Positions 35,557 through 46,340 are shown, counted from the stretch's first letter. The stretch is DNA of 64,000 nucleotides from Glutamicibacter ardleyensis (GCF_014644555.1 NZ_BMKX01000003.1:1-64000), one strand, 5' to 3'. Program-made: numbers and translations. The notes: generated by a model from the sequence alone, not told the origin.

Positions 35557-35593
35557 CAGATAATCACGTAATCCGTGAAATCACTAAGAAAGC

Positions 35594-35881
35594 TTACTTA
35601 GCCTTCTCAACGATCTCAACGAGACGCCAGTTCTTGTCTGCTGACAATGGGCGAGTCTCTGCGATTACAACCAAGTCGCCAATGCCGGCTTCGTTGTTCT
35701 CGTCGTGAGCCTTCACGTTCTTGTTGCGACGCATGACCTTGCCGTAAAGGGCGTGCTTAACACGGTCCTCAACGTCAACGACGATGGTCTTCTGCATTTT
35801 GTCGGAAACCACGTAACCACGGAGGGTCTTGCGGTCGTTGCGCTCTACAGCTGCATCCACGACGTTATCCTTCTCGCTCAT
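35594..35881 (-). CDS. rpsQ: 30S ribosomal protein S17
   Basis: A 95-residue S17, an OB-fold primary 16S binder. [45 protein letters not shown] is diagnostic. Its start overlaps the rpmC stop by one base. It is the last gene of the S10 operon and is followed by a strong hairpin. Confidence 0.97.
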   Translation of the reverse strand: MSEKDNVVDAAVERNDRKTLRGYVVSDKMQKTIVVDVEDRVKHALYGKVMRRNKNVKAHDENNEAGIGDLVVIAETRPLSADKNWRLVEIVEKAK

Positions 35882-36150
35882 TACTTGGTTTCCTTGCCCT
35901 TCTTGGTCTCTTCAACCGGGACAACGACTTCCTGACGAAGACCCAGTTCACGCTCACGCATTACAGTGTAAATGCGTGCGATATCGCGCTTAATGGACTT
36001 CAAGTTGCCGTGAGTCTCTAGCTGGCCGGTAGCCGACTGGAAACGCAGGTTGAACAGTTCTGCCTTGGCCTTCTTCAATTCCTCGTTCAAACGAGCATTA
36101 TCGAAGCCGTCCAGGGACTCGACGCTTAGATCCTTAGAACCAATAGCCAT
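35881..36150 (-). CDS. rpmC: 50S ribosomal protein L29
   Basis: An 89-residue L29 with the helical hairpin core ([43 protein letters not shown]). It lies at the tunnel exit beside L23. A basic/acidic C-terminal tail of about 20 residues is added. It is 2 bp after rplP. Confidence 0.97.
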   Translation of the reverse strand: MAIGSKDLSVESLDGFDNARLNEELKKAKAELFNLRFQSATGQLETHGNLKSIKRDIARIYTVMRERELGLRQEVVVPVEETKKGKETK

Positions 36151-36152
36151 CC

Positions 36153-36569
36153 CTATTCACCACCCTCACGACGCACGATACGTGCCTTCAATGGCAGCTT
36201 GTGGATTGCTAGGCGCAATGCCTCTTTAGCTACCTCTTCGGAGACGCCATCAAGTTCAAACAAGATGCGTCCTGGCTTTACGTTGGCAACCCACCACTCC
36301 GGTGAACCCTTACCGGAACCCATGCGGGTTTCGGCTGGCTTCTTGGTTAGTGGACGGTCTGGGTAAATATTGATCCAGACCTTACCGCCACGCTTGATGT
36401 GACGGGTCATCGCGATACGAGCTGCCTCGATCTGACGGTTGGTCACGTAAGCAGGAGTAAGAGCCTGAATGCCGTATTCACCGAATGAAACAGTGGTTCC
36501 GCCCTTGGCAGCGCCGGAGCGCTTTGGGTGGTGCTGCTTACGGAACTTTACTCGACGTGGGATAAGCAT
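36153..36569 (-). CDS. rplP: 50S ribosomal protein L16
   Basis: A 138-residue L16 beside the A-site t[27 protein letters not shown] and [23 protein letters not shown] are diagnostic. It abuts the rpsC stop with no gap. Confidence 0.98.
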   Translation of the reverse strand: MLIPRRVKFRKQHHPKRSGAAKGGTTVSFGEYGIQALTPAYVTNRQIEAARIAMTRHIKRGGKVWINIYPDRPLTKKPAETRMGSGKGSPEWWVANVKPGRILFELDGVSEEVAKEALRLAIHKLPLKARIVRREGGE

Positions 36570-37361
36570 TTAAGCCTGTCCTCCTTCCGCAGCCGGAGCT
36601 GCAGCGCCCTTGCTACGTTCTGGACGTCGACGACGCTCGCCACCACGTGGACGATCGTTGCCAGCGCCACCACGGCCACCGCGTGCCGGAGCGGCAGCGG
36701 CCTGCTGTGCAGCAAGTTCCTTGGCGGTTACGTCACCCTTGTAGATCCAAACCTTTACGCCGATACGGCCGAAGGTGGTCTTGGCTTCGAACTTACCAAA
36801 GTCGATGTTCGCACGCAGGGTGTGCAGTGGCACACGACCTTCGCGGTAGAACTCCTTGCGGGACATTTCTGCACCGCCAAGTCGACCCGAGCACTGAACG
36901 CGGATGCCCTTGGCACCAGCGCGCATTGCCGACTGCATTGCCTTCTTCATCGCGCGGCGGAAAGCCACACGTGAAGCAAGCTGCTCGGCGATGCCCTGGG
37001 CGACCAACTGGGCCTCCATGTCAGGGTTCTTGACCTCGAGGATGTTCAGCTGAACCTGCTTAGCTGTCATCTTCTCCAGTGCGCCACGGATGCGATCTGC
37101 TTCGGCGCCGCGGCGACCGATAACGATGCCCGGACGTGCGGTGTGGATATCCACACGAACACGGTCACGAGTACGCTCGATCTCTACGCGGGCAATGCCT
37201 GCACGATCCATTCCGGTAGACAGCAATGCGCGGATTTTTACGTCTTCTTTTACGTAATCTGCGTAGCGCTGTCCTGGCTTGCTGCTATCGGCGAACCAGT
37301 GCGAAACGTGGTCAGTGGTGATGCCGAGACGGAAACCGTTCGGGTTTACCTTCTGTCCCAT
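36570..37361 (-). CDS. rpsC: 30S ribosomal protein S3 with RG-rich C-terminal tail
   Basis: A 263-residue S3. The N-terminal [18 protein letters not shown], the KH domain with [16 protein letters not shown] and the C-terminal domain with [26 protein letters not shown] are standard. From about residue 218 a tail rich in Arg, Gly and Ala follows ([20 protein letters not shown]). S3 with S4 and S5 forms the helicase at the mRNA entry. The gene abuts rplV and rplP without gaps. Confidence 0.98.
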   Translation of the reverse strand: MGQKVNPNGFRLGITTDHVSHWFADSSKPGQRYADYVKEDVKIRALLSTGMDRAGIARVEIERTRDRVRVDIHTARPGIVIGRRGAEADRIRGALEKMTAKQVQLNILEVKNPDMEAQLVAQGIAEQLASRVAFRRAMKKAMQSAMRAGAKGIRVQCSGRLGGAEMSRKEFYREGRVPLHTLRANIDFGKFEAKTTFGRIGVKVWIYKGDVTAKELAAQQAAAAPARGGRGGAGNDRPRGGERRRRPERSKGAAAPAAEGGQA

Positions 37362-37727
37362 TTAGTTCTCCCCACCCTTCTCCGGGGTTGAAACAACCAC
37401 GGTGACGTGGCTGGTGCGCTTCTTGATCTGGAATGCGCGACCCTGAGCTCGCGGCTGGAACCGCTTCATGGTCGGTCCCTCGTCAACAAACGCTTCGCTG
37501 ATGATCAGCTCGTCCTCATTGAATGCTTCACCTGCGCGGTCCGCGGCGGCACGGGCGTTAGCCACTGCCGATGCGACAACCTTGTACACTGGCTCCGAAG
37601 CTGCCTGTGGGGCAAACTTCAAGATAGCCAGCGCTTCGTTCGTCTGTAGACCACGAACAAGGTTGACGACGCGCCGGGCCTTCATAGGCGTCACGCGGAT
37701 ATGGCGCGCAATTGCCTTGGCTTCCAT
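37362..37727 (-). CDS. rplV: 50S ribosomal protein L22
   Basis: A 121-residue L22 whose long beta-hairpin lines the exit tunnel. The family N-terminus [26 protein letters not shown] begins at ATG 37727, which has AAGGAA upstream; the frame is open 13 codons further, but those residues are not part of the family. The hairpin region [21 protein letters not shown] is intact, with no macrolide-resistance deletion evident. Confidence 0.97.
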   Translation of the reverse strand: MEAKAIARHIRVTPMKARRVVNLVRGLQTNEALAILKFAPQAASEPVYKVVASAVANARAAADRAGEAFNEDELIISEAFVDEGPTMKRFQPRAQGRAFQIKKRTSHVTVVVSTPEKGGEN

Positions 37728-37786
37728 TGCTTTCCTTCTCTCGTCTTTCGAAGAAGTGCTAAGCATCTCTAGATCCCTTGCGGGAC

Positions 37787-38068
37787 CTAGCGACGCTTGC
37801 CCTTCTTGTCGTCCTTCACGTGGCCACGGAACGTGCGGGTCAATGCAAACTCTCCGAGCTTGTGACCGACCATTGATTCGGTAACAAACACAGGAATGTG
37901 CTTACGACCGTCGTGCACGGCGATGGTGTGTCCCAGCATGTCCGGGATGATCATCGAACGGCGGGACCACGTCTTGATGACGTTCTTGGTGCCCTTTTCG
38001 TTCTCAGCTTCGACCTTGAGGAAGAGGTGCTGATCGACGAAGGGGCCTCTCTTCAGGCTGCGTGGCAT
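37787..38068 (-). CDS. rpsS: 30S ribosomal protein S19
   Basis: A 93-residue S19 of the 30S head. [20 protein letters not shown] and [36 protein letters not shown] are diagnostic. It lies 12 bp after rplB. Confidence 0.98.
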   Translation of the reverse strand: MPRSLKRGPFVDQHLFLKVEAENEKGTKNVIKTWSRRSMIIPDMLGHTIAVHDGRKHIPVFVTESMVGHKLGEFALTRTFRGHVKDDKKGKRR

Positions 38069-38080
38069 GTTTCCAGGCTC

Positions 38081-38920
38081 CTATCGCTTGTTCTTGCCGG
38101 TCTTGCGACGACGCACAATGAGCTTGTCGCTTTCCTTATTTGGACGACGAGTACGACCCTCGCGCTTACCGTTCGGGTTGACTGGGTGACGTCCACCGGA
38201 CGTCTTACCCTCGCCACCACCGTGCGGGTGATCAATTGGGTTCATGGCAACGCCACGCACGGTTGGGCGAACGCCCTTCCAGCGCATACGGCCAGCCTTA
38301 CCCCAGTTGATGTTGATCTGCTCAGCGTTACCAACTTCGCCGATGGTTGCGCGGCAGCGCACATCAACGTTGCGGATTTCGCCGGATGGCAGACGCAACT
38401 GCGCGAAGCGGCCTTCACGAGCTACAAGCTGGATCGATGAGCCAGCGGAGCGAGCCATTTTGGCGCCACCGCCTGGGCGCAACTCGACAGCGTGGATAAC
38501 TGAACCAACAGGGATGTTACGAAGCGGCAGGTTGTTACCTGGCTTGATATCCGCTGCTGGGCCGGCCTCGACCTTGTCGCCCTGCTTGAGGTTGTTCGGT
38601 GCCACGATGTAGCGCTTGGTTCCATCAATGTAGTGGAGCAAAGCGATACGTGCGGTGCGGTTCGGATCGTACTCGATGTGAGCAACGGTTGCCGGAACGC
38701 CATCTTTGTCATGACGACGGAAGTCGATGACGCGGTAGGCACGCTTGTGTCCGCCACCCTTGTGTCGGGTGGTGATCTTACCGGAGTTGTTACGGCCGCC
38801 AGTCTTGGTGAGTGGACGAACCAGTGACTTTTCCGGAGTCGATCGGGTGATTTCTGCGAAGTCAGCTACCGACGAGCCACGAAGGCCCGGGGTAGTTGGC
38901 TTGTACTTACGAATTCCCAT
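38081..38920 (-). CDS. rplB: 50S ribosomal protein L2
   Basis: A 279-residue L2, needed for subunit association and peptidyl transfer. [19 protein letters not shown] in the OB part and [21 protein letters not shown], with the conserved catalytic-centre histidine, are diagnostic. Basic C-terminus. It lies 31 bp after rplW. Confidence 0.98.
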   Translation of the reverse strand: MGIRKYKPTTPGLRGSSVADFAEITRSTPEKSLVRPLTKTGGRNNSGKITTRHKGGGHKRAYRVIDFRRHDKDGVPATVAHIEYDPNRTARIALLHYIDGTKRYIVAPNNLKQGDKVEAGPAADIKPGNNLPLRNIPVGSVIHAVELRPGGGAKMARSAGSSIQLVAREGRFAQLRLPSGEIRNVDVRCRATIGEVGNAEQININWGKAGRMRWKGVRPTVRGVAMNPIDHPHGGGEGKTSGGRHPVNPNGKREGRTRRPNKESDKLIVRRRKTGKNKR

Positions 38921-38951
38921 TATTTATATTCCTCGTTAAAGTGGTCTCCGC

Positions 38952-39254
38952 TTAGGAAAGCGGACCGCCGAAGATGTCAATCGATCCTTCTTTCAAAGTG
39001 ATGATTGCACGCTTGGTATCCTTGCGTGCACCCCACCCGAATTTGGTGCGCTTGCGCTTACCGGTTCGATTCATGGTGTTTACGGACTCAACCTTGACGT
39101 TGAAGATAGCTTCAACGGCATTCTTGATTTCCGCTTTGTTTGAACGTGGGTCAACCAAGAAGGTGTACTGACCTTCATCGATTAGGCCGTAGCTCTTTTC
39201 CGAAACGACTGGTGCGATGACCACGTCGTGCGGAGCCTTTGAGAAGATGCTCAT
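38952..39254 (-). CDS. rplW: 50S ribosomal protein L23
   Basis: A 100-residue L23, the trigger-factor and SRP docking site at the tunnel exit. [37 protein letters not shown] is diagnostic. Its start shares a base with the rplD stop. Confidence 0.97.
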   Translation of the reverse strand: MSIFSKAPHDVVIAPVVSEKSYGLIDEGQYTFLVDPRSNKAEIKNAVEAIFNVKVESVNTMNRTGKRKRTKFGWGARKDTKRAIITLKEGSIDIFGGPLS

Positions 39255-39856
39255 TACTTGGCTTCCTCCTTCTGGACCAGTGCTTCGAAGGCAGCCTTGG
39301 TGAAGACTACGTCATCCGAAACCAGAACATCGTAGGTGTTCAACTGGTCGACGTATAGAACGTGCACAGAATCAAGGTTGCGTACCGAAAGGGCAGCAAC
39401 ATCGTTTGCGCGATCAATGACGACGAGCAGGTTCTTACGTTCGGTCAACGAACGCAAGGTAGCCAGAGCTTCCTTGGTCGATGGCTTTTCGCCAGAAACC
39501 AGGTTCTCGATCACGTGAACACGATCGAAGCGTGCACGATCAGACAAAGCGCCGCGCAGTGCAGCCGCCTTCATCTTCTTCGGGGTACGCTGCGAGTAGT
39601 CGCGTGGGGTTGGACCGTGGACAATGCCACCGCCGGTCATGTGTGGAGCACGGATCGAACCCTGACGGGCGCGGCCGGTACCCTTCTGCTTGAACGGCTT
39701 ACGACCGGCGCCGGAAACTTCCGAGCGGTCCTTGGTCTTGTGGGTACCCTGACGGGCAGCAGCCAACTGTGCAACAACAACCTGGTGCAACAGTGGGACG
39801 TTGGTCTGTACGGCGAAGATGCTCTCTGGCAGTTCGACGTTAAGTGCCTTAGTCAT
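39254..39856 (-). CDS. rplD: 50S ribosomal protein L4
   Basis: A 200-residue L4 whose extended loop ([33 protein letters not shown]) reaches the tunnel wall. In E. coli L4 also represses the S10 operon through its leader; here a leader of about 240 nt precedes rpsJ, but no such control can be read off. It is 4 bp after rplC. Confidence 0.97.
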   Translation of the reverse strand: MTKALNVELPESIFAVQTNVPLLHQVVVAQLAAARQGTHKTKDRSEVSGAGRKPFKQKGTGRARQGSIRAPHMTGGGIVHGPTPRDYSQRTPKKMKAAALRGALSDRARFDRVHVIENLVSGEKPSTKEALATLRSLTERKNLLVVIDRANDVAALSVRNLDSVHVLYVDQLNTYDVLVSDDVVFTKAAFEALVQKEEAK

Positions 39857-39860
39857 TTAC

Positions 39861-40511
39861 TTATGCTCCCTTCACGGCGGTGCGTACGAGAACGACGCGA
39901 CCGCGAGCGCCTGGAACGGCACCCTTGATCAGCAGGAGGTTCTTCTCAGCGTCGATGGCGTGAATGGTCAGGTTCTGAGTGGTTACGCGCTCAGCACCCA
40001 TACGACCAGCCATCTTCTGTCCACGGAAGACGCGACCTGGGGTCGATGCGCCGCCGATGGAACCTGGCTTACGGTGGTTCTTGTGAGCACCGTGGGATGC
40101 AGGAGCACCGTGGAATCCGTGGCGCTTCATAACGCCAGCGAAACCCTTACCCTTCGAGGTGCCAACAACATCGACCTTCTGGCCAGCGTTGAACAGCTCT
40201 ACGGATAGTTCCTGTCCTGCGGTGTACTCTGCGACGTCTTCGGTACGCAGTTCCACCAGGTGACGACGTGGGGTCACGCCGGCAGCTTCAAAGTGACCAG
40301 CCAGTGGCTTGGTGACCTTGCGTGGGTCGATCTGGCCGTAGCCGATCTGAACTGCGGTGTAGCCGTCACGTTCTGCATTAACTAGCTTGGTGACAACGTT
40401 GCTGTCAGCCTGCACGACGGTGACTGGGATCAGAATGTTGTTTTCATCCCAAACCTGGGTCATGCCGAGCTTCGTGCCCAACAGGCCCTTTACATTGCGG
40501 GTTGCGGTCAT
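39861..40511 (-). CDS. rplC: 50S ribosomal protein L3
   Basis: A 216-residue L3 reaching the peptidyl-transferase centre. [16 protein letters not shown] and [21 protein letters not shown] are diagnostic. The loop reads [15 protein letters not shown], so the glutamine methylated by PrmB in E. coli is not present, as in other actinobacteria. It lies 20 bp after rpsJ. Confidence 0.98.
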   Translation of the reverse strand: MTATRNVKGLLGTKLGMTQVWDENNILIPVTVVQADSNVVTKLVNAERDGYTAVQIGYGQIDPRKVTKPLAGHFEAAGVTPRRHLVELRTEDVAEYTAGQELSVELFNAGQKVDVVGTSKGKGFAGVMKRHGFHGAPASHGAHKNHRKPGSIGGASTPGRVFRGQKMAGRMGAERVTTQNLTIHAIDAEKNLLLIKGAVPGARGRVVLVRTAVKGA

Positions 40512-40531
40512 AGTTTTCTCGCCACCTCCCC

Positions 40532-40840
40532 TTAAAGCTTGATTTCGATGTTGACATCCGCTGGCAGATCGAGACGCATCAGCGAATCTACGGCCTTCGG
40601 GGTCGGATCAACAATGTCGATCAGACGCTTGTGCGTGCGCATTTCGAAGTGCTCACGGCTGTCTTTGTACTTGTGTGGCGAACGGATAACGCAGTACACG
40701 TTCTTTTCCGTTGGCAGCGGCACTGGGCCGACTACGGTTGCGCCTGCGCGCGTGACCGTCTCAACGATCTTCCGGGCCGAAACGTCAATGACCTCGTGGT
40801 CATACGACTTCAGCCGGATGCGGATTTTCTGTCCCGCCAT
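40532..40840 (-). CDS. rpsJ: 30S ribosomal protein S10 (NusE)
   Basis: A 102-residue S10, also the NusG/NusB partner in antitermination. [28 protein letters not shown] and the [13 protein letters not shown] loop are standard. The frame is open upstream to 40912, but ATG 40840 gives the universal N-terminus and the exact family length. First gene of the S10 operon. Confidence 0.98.
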   Translation of the reverse strand: MAGQKIRIRLKSYDHEVIDVSARKIVETVTRAGATVVGPVPLPTEKNVYCVIRSPHKYKDSREHFEMRTHKRLIDIVDPTPKAVDSLMRLDLPADVNIEIKL

Positions 40841-41086
40841 GGCGTCATGCCTCTTCCTGTTAGCACTATCAAAAATTACTGTGCCTATATACGGGTTCTT
40901 GCGAACCGGCACGCCTTACGCTGCGACTGAATCCGGATGAGATCCGGGTTCCTCACCCGCAGGTGGCTCCGACCCCCGCGGTCGGGCGTGTCGTGAAATT
41001 TTCAGTCACGACAATTCCGACATAGTTTTCACCTTGTGCGAAGATCTTTTTGTTTGTCACCGTTGTATCGATCCCGAACCCCAGGC
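40841..41086 (-). promoter_or_regulatory. Leader of the S10 operon with two hairpins
   Basis: The non-coding 5' region before rpsJ. Two perfect small hairpins are seen: GTCGTGA/TCACGAC (40990-41012) and CCGACC/GGTCGG with loop CCCGC (40969-40985). Neither matches a leader family I can name. The length of about 240 nt would allow autoregulation such as that by L4 in E. coli. Confidence 0.4.
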
Positions 41087-41117
41087 ATTATCCTGCGTGA
41101 GAGTCGATCCCTGTCGA
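41087..41117 (-). promoter_or_regulatory. Candidate promoter of the S10 operon
   Basis: TCGACA (41112-41117) and GATAAT (41087-41092), each five of six consensus matches, are 19 bp apart on the minus strand. The transcript would begin near 41080. Confidence 0.4.
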
Positions 41118-41238
41118 ACAAACCAATTCCGATTACCCCTCGCGGGGATCGGGTTGCAATCAAGCAACTTATCTAGTCTGACAGGTCGACCGCCCTCGCG
41201 CAAATCTTTTGGACTGATTTGGCGCCGTGATCTTGACC

Positions 41239-44200
41239 TCACGAGTTCAAATTGTCCTGAGCTGGCCGTGAATTTTCATCCTGACCGAACTCAGCGTGGG
41301 TTTCGCCTCGCTGCTCATCGGTGCGTGGTTTGCGTTCCACCCGGACCAGCTTCAGCACCGCGGCCACGATCAAGCCAATCCCGGCAAGTACCAGCCAGAG
41401 GAAGGCCAGATAACGCAAGAACCACAATACGGCCGCGGTAATGGCAATCGCACCCCACCAGATGTAGCGTTTCCGTCCAAGCTTGAGCCCCAGGACAATC
41501 AAGGCGGCAAAGAAGAACAGGCTAAAGACCTGCGCTACTCCATTACCGTCTATCAGGGTACTGATCTGGGTCAGCGAGGCTAAGACCGCGCTCATGATCA
41601 CATACCGATGGGCAACAGGACCTCGTTTGCCCACGAAGTGCCGCGCAGACAGAATAATCGTAATCATCGTGAAGTAGAGGAAGTAGATACTGGCTACAGG
41701 CATCTGGCGTATCTGAACGTAACTGCTGAAGGCCAAGAATGCGCCGAGCACTATCAGCGCGTCAGTCCCCCACAGCTGCCAGCGTGTGGGCAATTCGAAG
41801 TACCTGGTCAAGGCGCCGGCGGCAAAGATCAGTACAGCGCCGGCGATAATCCACGCGGTGCGCGGATCGTTATAGTGCACCAGTAAGCCAGCGACCCCCG
41901 TGCTGAGAATCGTTGCAGCAAAATAAATACGAGCGGCTTGTCCAGCAGCGGCTTGGGAAGAGCGCACGTCCCGTGGGTAGCGCGGCGCAGGGTCCGCGAA
42001 CCTGCCATGCAGTAGCGAAGTGACCAGTAACAGAATCGTGGTGAGCAGTAGTTGCCAAGTTAGATCCATCCACGACTGCAGGCTAAAGGTAGTGCCTTCA
42101 CGCCAGTAGGCAATACCTTGGCCAATGGCAGCGAACAGTGCCACACTGGATCCGGCCGCCAACCAAGCAATCTTTTTGGTATGCACCAAAAGCGCTAGTT
42201 GTACCGAGGTAACCAGCAGGACCAACGCGGTCCAGCCCGCACCGGTGGTGGCCAAGGTGATGGCGAACAGCGCAAAGAGTGTTCCAAAAACTGGGGCAAA
42301 GCGCAGCGTTTGTGAATTCCGCAAGGGCCATTGCGTGGCAAGTGCCAGTAGCGCCACGGCGAGCAGCAGGATTTGTGTCACCTGCACAGACCACCAAGGC
42401 CCGTGAATCCACCCAGTCGCCTCGAAACTCTGAACACCTTGAATATAGACCAGCCCGCACAGCCCAATTACCGTAGCGAATAACAAGAACTCTGCATGCG
42501 TCGTTTGTTTCCTCAGTGCGTAGAAGCCCTTCACCGAGTGAATAATCCACAGACTGATCCCTAACAGCATGGTGCCGCGGTCATATAGCGCGAAGCCGAA
42601 GTCACCCACGAGCAAGACCAACGGCAGCAGGGCGACAAGGCCCACGGTAATCCAACGCATTTCCCGACTCAGTGCACGCTTTGCGCGCATCACTAGGAAC
42701 AAGCGGACCAGTTGCGGAAGCATCACCGAAACTATCATCAGTGCGAAGCGTCCGGAGAAGTCGACGTCTAGGTAGTTCGCGAACCACCAAATACTCAGGC
42801 TGAAGGTCAGTTGCGCGGCAGCGGCGTAAACCGTTTTCCATTGTGGCGCCTGGACCCTGCGGGCATTGAGTAGATAGAAGCTTAGATTTGTCAGTCCGAC
42901 AACCGCCACGATGAGCACTAAACTTTGGAAACTAAAGATCAACAGTGCGGCACTGGCTACCAACACCATGATGCGCAGTATTTGCGCATCTCGTTGCTGT
43001 CCATGGTTATCCAGACGCCAGCCTGCCAGTATCACATTGACTAGCGCGAGGATGATCCCCAAGGCGAGCCAAGTTCCTACACTCAGCGTCAGGAAGCTCG
43101 CTTCCCCAATTGAAGTCACCGTGTTGTGCAGCGACAGGACATAGCTCAGCGTAAGCACCGTGAGCATTACCGAAGCACCAAAATGAATGAGGTGTTCTCG
43201 TGTGGGCGGAAGCTGACGTTTGCTACGAAGGGTCGAGATCAACCACAGCGCAAAGAGCGGCAGCCATAAACCCACCACCCATGCTAAATTCAAGGATTCG
43301 AACACCGCTGCATCTCGGCCGTAGCCTTGTGCAATGCCCGTTGGTTGCTCAAACCCGGTCAGCAGCTGTTGCAGGGCTCGGCCCACAAAACCACCGAAGA
43401 CAAGTACGCCAAGCCAGCGGGTCAGATCCAAGACAAGGTGCCATTGACGCTGTGTTTCGTTGCGGAACGCAAGGGTCAGCCCAAGGATAGCTACTGCCAA
43501 CGCTGGCAGTACTCGCCAAGCAAATAGGTCGCTGGCTGCTACGGCTAACACCGCCAGCAGCACGATGGCGACGGCCTCAATTTTTCCGCGATGATGCAGC
43601 GCAGACAGCGAGAATACCTGCAGCAACGGAATCAGTAGCACGGCATAGCCCCACGGCACCACTGGTCCGGTAACCTGCGCCAACGCCACCAGCAGTGAGC
43701 CGGCGACCAGCACCCACAGTGCAATGCGTTCGGTTCGCCACCAGCTGGCGGGGACCGAGAAGAGCTGGCGGTAGCCTCGGGCGAAGTATGTGACGGCTAA
43801 GGCTTGTCCGGCCCAGAGCGCAGCGCTGATGGCCCAGGTAGTTTGTGCTTCCAACGCTAAGTAATTGCCGGTAGCAAAAATCAGCAGCATGAAGGTCACT
43901 CGTGCCGCGTAGAGCCGGTACAACCGGAACTGCTTTATGAGCCGAATCGTGAGTAGCAGGTGAGCGGTCACCAGGAAGAAGACCCAGAGCAGATCGCGTG
44001 GGTTCAACGAGGTATACATGACCAGTGCTAAGCCGAGCACTAGCAACGGCAGAAGTTGCCCGGTGGCAAAAACTGCCGAATAGAACAGTGAGGAGCGAAC
44101 CTTTTCGCTGCGTACGGCCAGCACGAGTAAAACCACCGAAAGCACCAGCAAGAAGAGCAGGTAGAACAAGATGCCTCGTTGCACCGTGGCTGCGCAGGCC

Positions 44201-44937
44201 ATGGTGGTGGAGACCAAGACGAAAACTGCAATCCACGCGAGCACCCGCGAACGTAATCGAACCGTGGCAAAACCTACGGCGAGCGTGCCAATGACCGAGA
44301 AGATCAGCCAGAGGACCGGGGCAGAGAGCGACAGCGTCTGATAAGTGGCGATTCCCGATAGCGGAAGTAAGGCCAGACCGGTTCCGGCGAATGCGCTCGC
44401 GGCAGGCTTGAGGTTTTTCTTTGCCGCATGCACGTAGAGGCCACCGCCGTAAAACACTGCGGCGAGCACAAACAGGGCGATGAGTTTAGGAAGCGGTGGT
44501 AACGCGAAGCTGAGGAAGAGGGCGGCGGCGGCCACGATGAGCAGCGCCGCCACATACAAGGTGACGTTGATATTACGTAGTTCGCGTTCGCGTGCAGTGA
44601 GCACCTTGACCGGACGCGCTGGCGCTAGCGGAGCAGCAGGCTTAACCGGTGGCTGCGCATAAGCTCCTGCGTGCGTACTTTGCAGCTGGTCATTCGGTGT
44701 CCACTCGGTGAGTGGCCCAGTAGTTGGCGGTGCATTACTGACAGGCTGCTGCACCTGCCCAGTTGCCGGCGCCGCTTGTTTGGCTTCGCGTGCGGCGTAG
44801 CTGGTGGCTGCGTTATAGCCCTCTTGCCAGGCCTGCTGTTTTGCTTGGGCATCAGTGGACTGCTTCTTTTCACCGACTCGATATCCGATGAAAAAGCTCA
44901 ACGCCAAGAGCAACATCACTACGATGAACCAGAACAT
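41239..44937 (-). CDS. Giant polytopic membrane protein of unknown function
   Basis: A 1232-residue protein. Residues 2-20 form one membrane helix (FWFIVVMLLLALSFFIGYRV). A hydrophilic Gln/Ala/Pro-rich linker spans about 25-110. The basic RERELRNINVTLYVAALLIVAAAALFLSFAL-type segment starts the main body, where more than 30 hydrophobic helices follow almost without large loops up to about 1195; the charged tail ends QDNLNS. The arrangement recalls DUF2157/DUF2339-like multi-helix proteins of actinobacteria, but I cannot name a family with confidence. No catalytic motif is seen. Codon use and strand match the neighbours. It lies alone between the tuf terminator and the S10 promoter region, with no obvious terminator after it, so some read-through into rpsJ is conceivable. 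Start ATG 44937 has AAGGG upstream. Confidence 0.8.
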   Translation of the reverse strand: MFWFIVVMLLLALSFFIGYRVGEKKQSTDAQAKQQAWQEGYNAATSYAAREAKQAAPATGQVQQPVSNAPPTTGPLTEWTPNDQLQSTHAGAYAQPPVKPAAPLAPARPVKVLTARERELRNINVTLYVAALLIVAAAALFLSFALPPLPKLIALFVLAAVFYGGGLYVHAAKKNLKPAASAFAGTGLALLPLSGIATYQTLSLSAPVLWLIFSVIGTLAVGFATVRLRSRVLAWIAVFVLVSTTMACAATVQRGILFYLLFLLVLSVVLLVLAVRSEKVRSSLFYSAVFATGQLLPLLVLGLALVMYTSLNPRDLLWVFFLVTAHLLLTIRLIKQFRLYRLYAARVTFMLLIFATGNYLALEAQTTWAISAALWAGQALAVTYFARGYRQLFSVPASWWRTERIALWVLVAGSLLVALAQVTGPVVPWGYAVLLIPLLQVFSLSALHHRGKIEAVAIVLLAVLAVAASDLFAWRVLPALAVAILGLTLAFRNETQRQWHLVLDLTRWLGVLVFGGFVGRALQQLLTGFEQPTGIAQGYGRDAAVFESLNLAWVVGLWLPLFALWLISTLRSKRQLPPTREHLIHFGASVMLTVLTLSYVLSLHNTVTSIGEASFLTLSVGTWLALGIILALVNVILAGWRLDNHGQQRDAQILRIMVLVASAALLIFSFQSLVLIVAVVGLTNLSFYLLNARRVQAPQWKTVYAAAAQLTFSLSIWWFANYLDVDFSGRFALMIVSVMLPQLVRLFLVMRAKRALSREMRWITVGLVALLPLVLLVGDFGFALYDRGTMLLGISLWIIHSVKGFYALRKQTTHAEFLLFATVIGLCGLVYIQGVQSFEATGWIHGPWWSVQVTQILLLAVALLALATQWPLRNSQTLRFAPVFGTLFALFAITLATTGAGWTALVLLVTSVQLALLVHTKKIAWLAAGSSVALFAAIGQGIAYWREGTTFSLQSWMDLTWQLLLTTILLLVTSLLHGRFADPAPRYPRDVRSSQAAAGQAARIYFAATILSTGVAGLLVHYNDPRTAWIIAGAVLIFAAGALTRYFELPTRWQLWGTDALIVLGAFLAFSSYVQIRQMPVASIYFLYFTMITIILSARHFVGKRGPVAHRYVIMSAVLASLTQISTLIDGNGVAQVFSLFFFAALIVLGLKLGRKRYIWWGAIAITAAVLWFLRYLAFLWLVLAGIGLIVAAVLKLVRVERKPRTDEQRGETHAEFGQDENSRPAQDNLNS

Positions 44938-45035
44938 ACTTCGCCCTTAACTAGTTGAGCCCACCACGGGATATCCACTCCTCCAATTAGACCACTGTCT
45001 AGATATACTTGCGAGGTTACACGCGTGGTTAAGCA

Positions 45036-45078
45036 AAAAGATCTCCACTACTTCGAAAAGAAGTAGTGGAGATCTTTT
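45036..45078 (-). terminator. Strong terminator of the str operon (after tuf)
   Basis: AAAAGATCTCCACTACTTC (45036-45054) pairs perfectly with GAAGTAGTGGAGATCTTTT (45060-45078); T-rich on the minus side. It lies 36 bp after the tuf stop. Confidence 0.94.
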
Positions 45079-45114
45079 ATGTCAGACCAGTCGGTCTAGA
45101 TCATTAGTAGCGAA

Positions 45115-46305
45115 CTACTTGGTGATCTTGGTGACCTTGCCCGAACCAACGGTGCGGCCGCCTTCGCGGATAGCGAAGCCGAGGCCATCTTCCATGGCGA
45201 TTGGCTGAATCAGCTCAACCGACATTTCGGTGTTGTCGCCAGGCATAACCATCTCGGTGCCTTCTGGCAACGTGATGACGCCGGTGACGTCGGTGGTGCG
45301 GAAGTAGAACTGCGGACGGTAGTTCGAGTAGAACGGGTTGTGACGTCCGCCTTCGTCCTTCGACAGGATGTAGACGTTAGCTTCGAAGCCGGTGTGTGGG
45401 GTGATCGAGCCTGGGGCTACGATAACCTGTCCACGCTCAACATCGTCGCGCTTCAGACCGCGAAGCAGCAGGCCACAGTTCTCGCCGGCCCATGCTTCGT
45501 CAAGCTGCTTGTGGAACATCTCGATACCGGTAACGGTGGTCTTCTGGATCGGACGGATGCCGACGATCTCGACCTCCGAGTTGATCTTCAGGGTGCCACG
45601 CTCGGCGCGACCGGTTACAACGGTACCGCGACCGGTGATGGTGAAGACGTCTTCAATTGGCATCAGGAATGGCTTGTCGCGATCACGAACTGGGTTCGGG
45701 ATGTAGGTATCGACAGCATCCATCAGATCCTCGATGGACTTGGTCCATACTGGATCGCCTTCCAGAGCCTTCAGGCCCGAAACGCGAACCACTGGAGCGT
45801 CATCGCCATCGAAGCCCTGCGAGGAAAGAAGTTCGCGAACTTCCATCTCGACGAGCTCTAGGAGCTCCTCGTCCTCAACCATGTCCGACTTGTTCAGTGC
45901 GACCATCAAGGTTGGAACACCAACCTGGCGGGCCAGCAGAACGTGCTCGCGGGTCTGAGCCATTGGGCCGTCAGTAGCGGCAACCACGAGGATTGCGCCG
46001 TCCATCTGAGCAGCACCGGTGATCATGTTCTTGACATAGTCAGCGTGGCCTGGAGCGTCAACGTGTGCGTAGTGACGGCTCGGGGTCTGGTACTCAACGT
46101 GCGAGATATTGATGGTAATACCGCGCTGGCGCTCTTCTGGAGCCGAGTCAACCGACGCGAAGTCGCGCTGCTCGTTGACATCTGGGTACTTGTCAGCAAG
46201 TACCTTGGAGATGGCAGCGGTCAACGTGGTCTTACCGTGGTCAACGTGACCAATGGTGCCGATGTTGACGTGCGGCTTGGTCCGCTCGAACTTTGCCTTT
46301 GCCAC
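45115..46305 (-). CDS. tuf: Elongation factor Tu
   Basis: A 396-residue EF-Tu that delivers aminoacyl-tRNA. GTPase motifs: GHVDHGKTT (G1), DAPGHADY (G3), NKSDMV (G4). Domains 2 and 3 contain VTGRAERG and the C-terminal [18 protein letters not shown]. It follows fusA after 243 bp with its own promoter candidate and a hairpin in the leader. It ends in a strong terminator instead of running into rpsJ. Confidence 0.98.
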   Translation of the reverse strand: MAKAKFERTKPHVNIGTIGHVDHGKTTLTAAISKVLADKYPDVNEQRDFASVDSAPEERQRGITINISHVEYQTPSRHYAHVDAPGHADYVKNMITGAAQMDGAILVVAATDGPMAQTREHVLLARQVGVPTLMVALNKSDMVEDEELLELVEMEVRELLSSQGFDGDDAPVVRVSGLKALEGDPVWTKSIEDLMDAVDTYIPNPVRDRDKPFLMPIEDVFTITGRGTVVTGRAERGTLKINSEVEIVGIRPIQKTTVTGIEMFHKQLDEAWAGENCGLLLRGLKRDDVERGQVIVAPGSITPHTGFEANVYILSKDEGGRHNPFYSNYRPQFYFRTTDVTGVITLPEGTEMVMPGDNTEMSVELIQPIAMEDGLGFAIREGGRTVGSGKVTKITK

Positions 46306-46340
46306 AGGTTCCTCCTAGAAACGTTTACAGAAGACTTACT

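Noticed and set aside
35308-35571. 87-codon plus-strand frame before the rpsQ terminator
   Set aside because: Runs through the terminator hairpin and has no ribosome binding site or family features.
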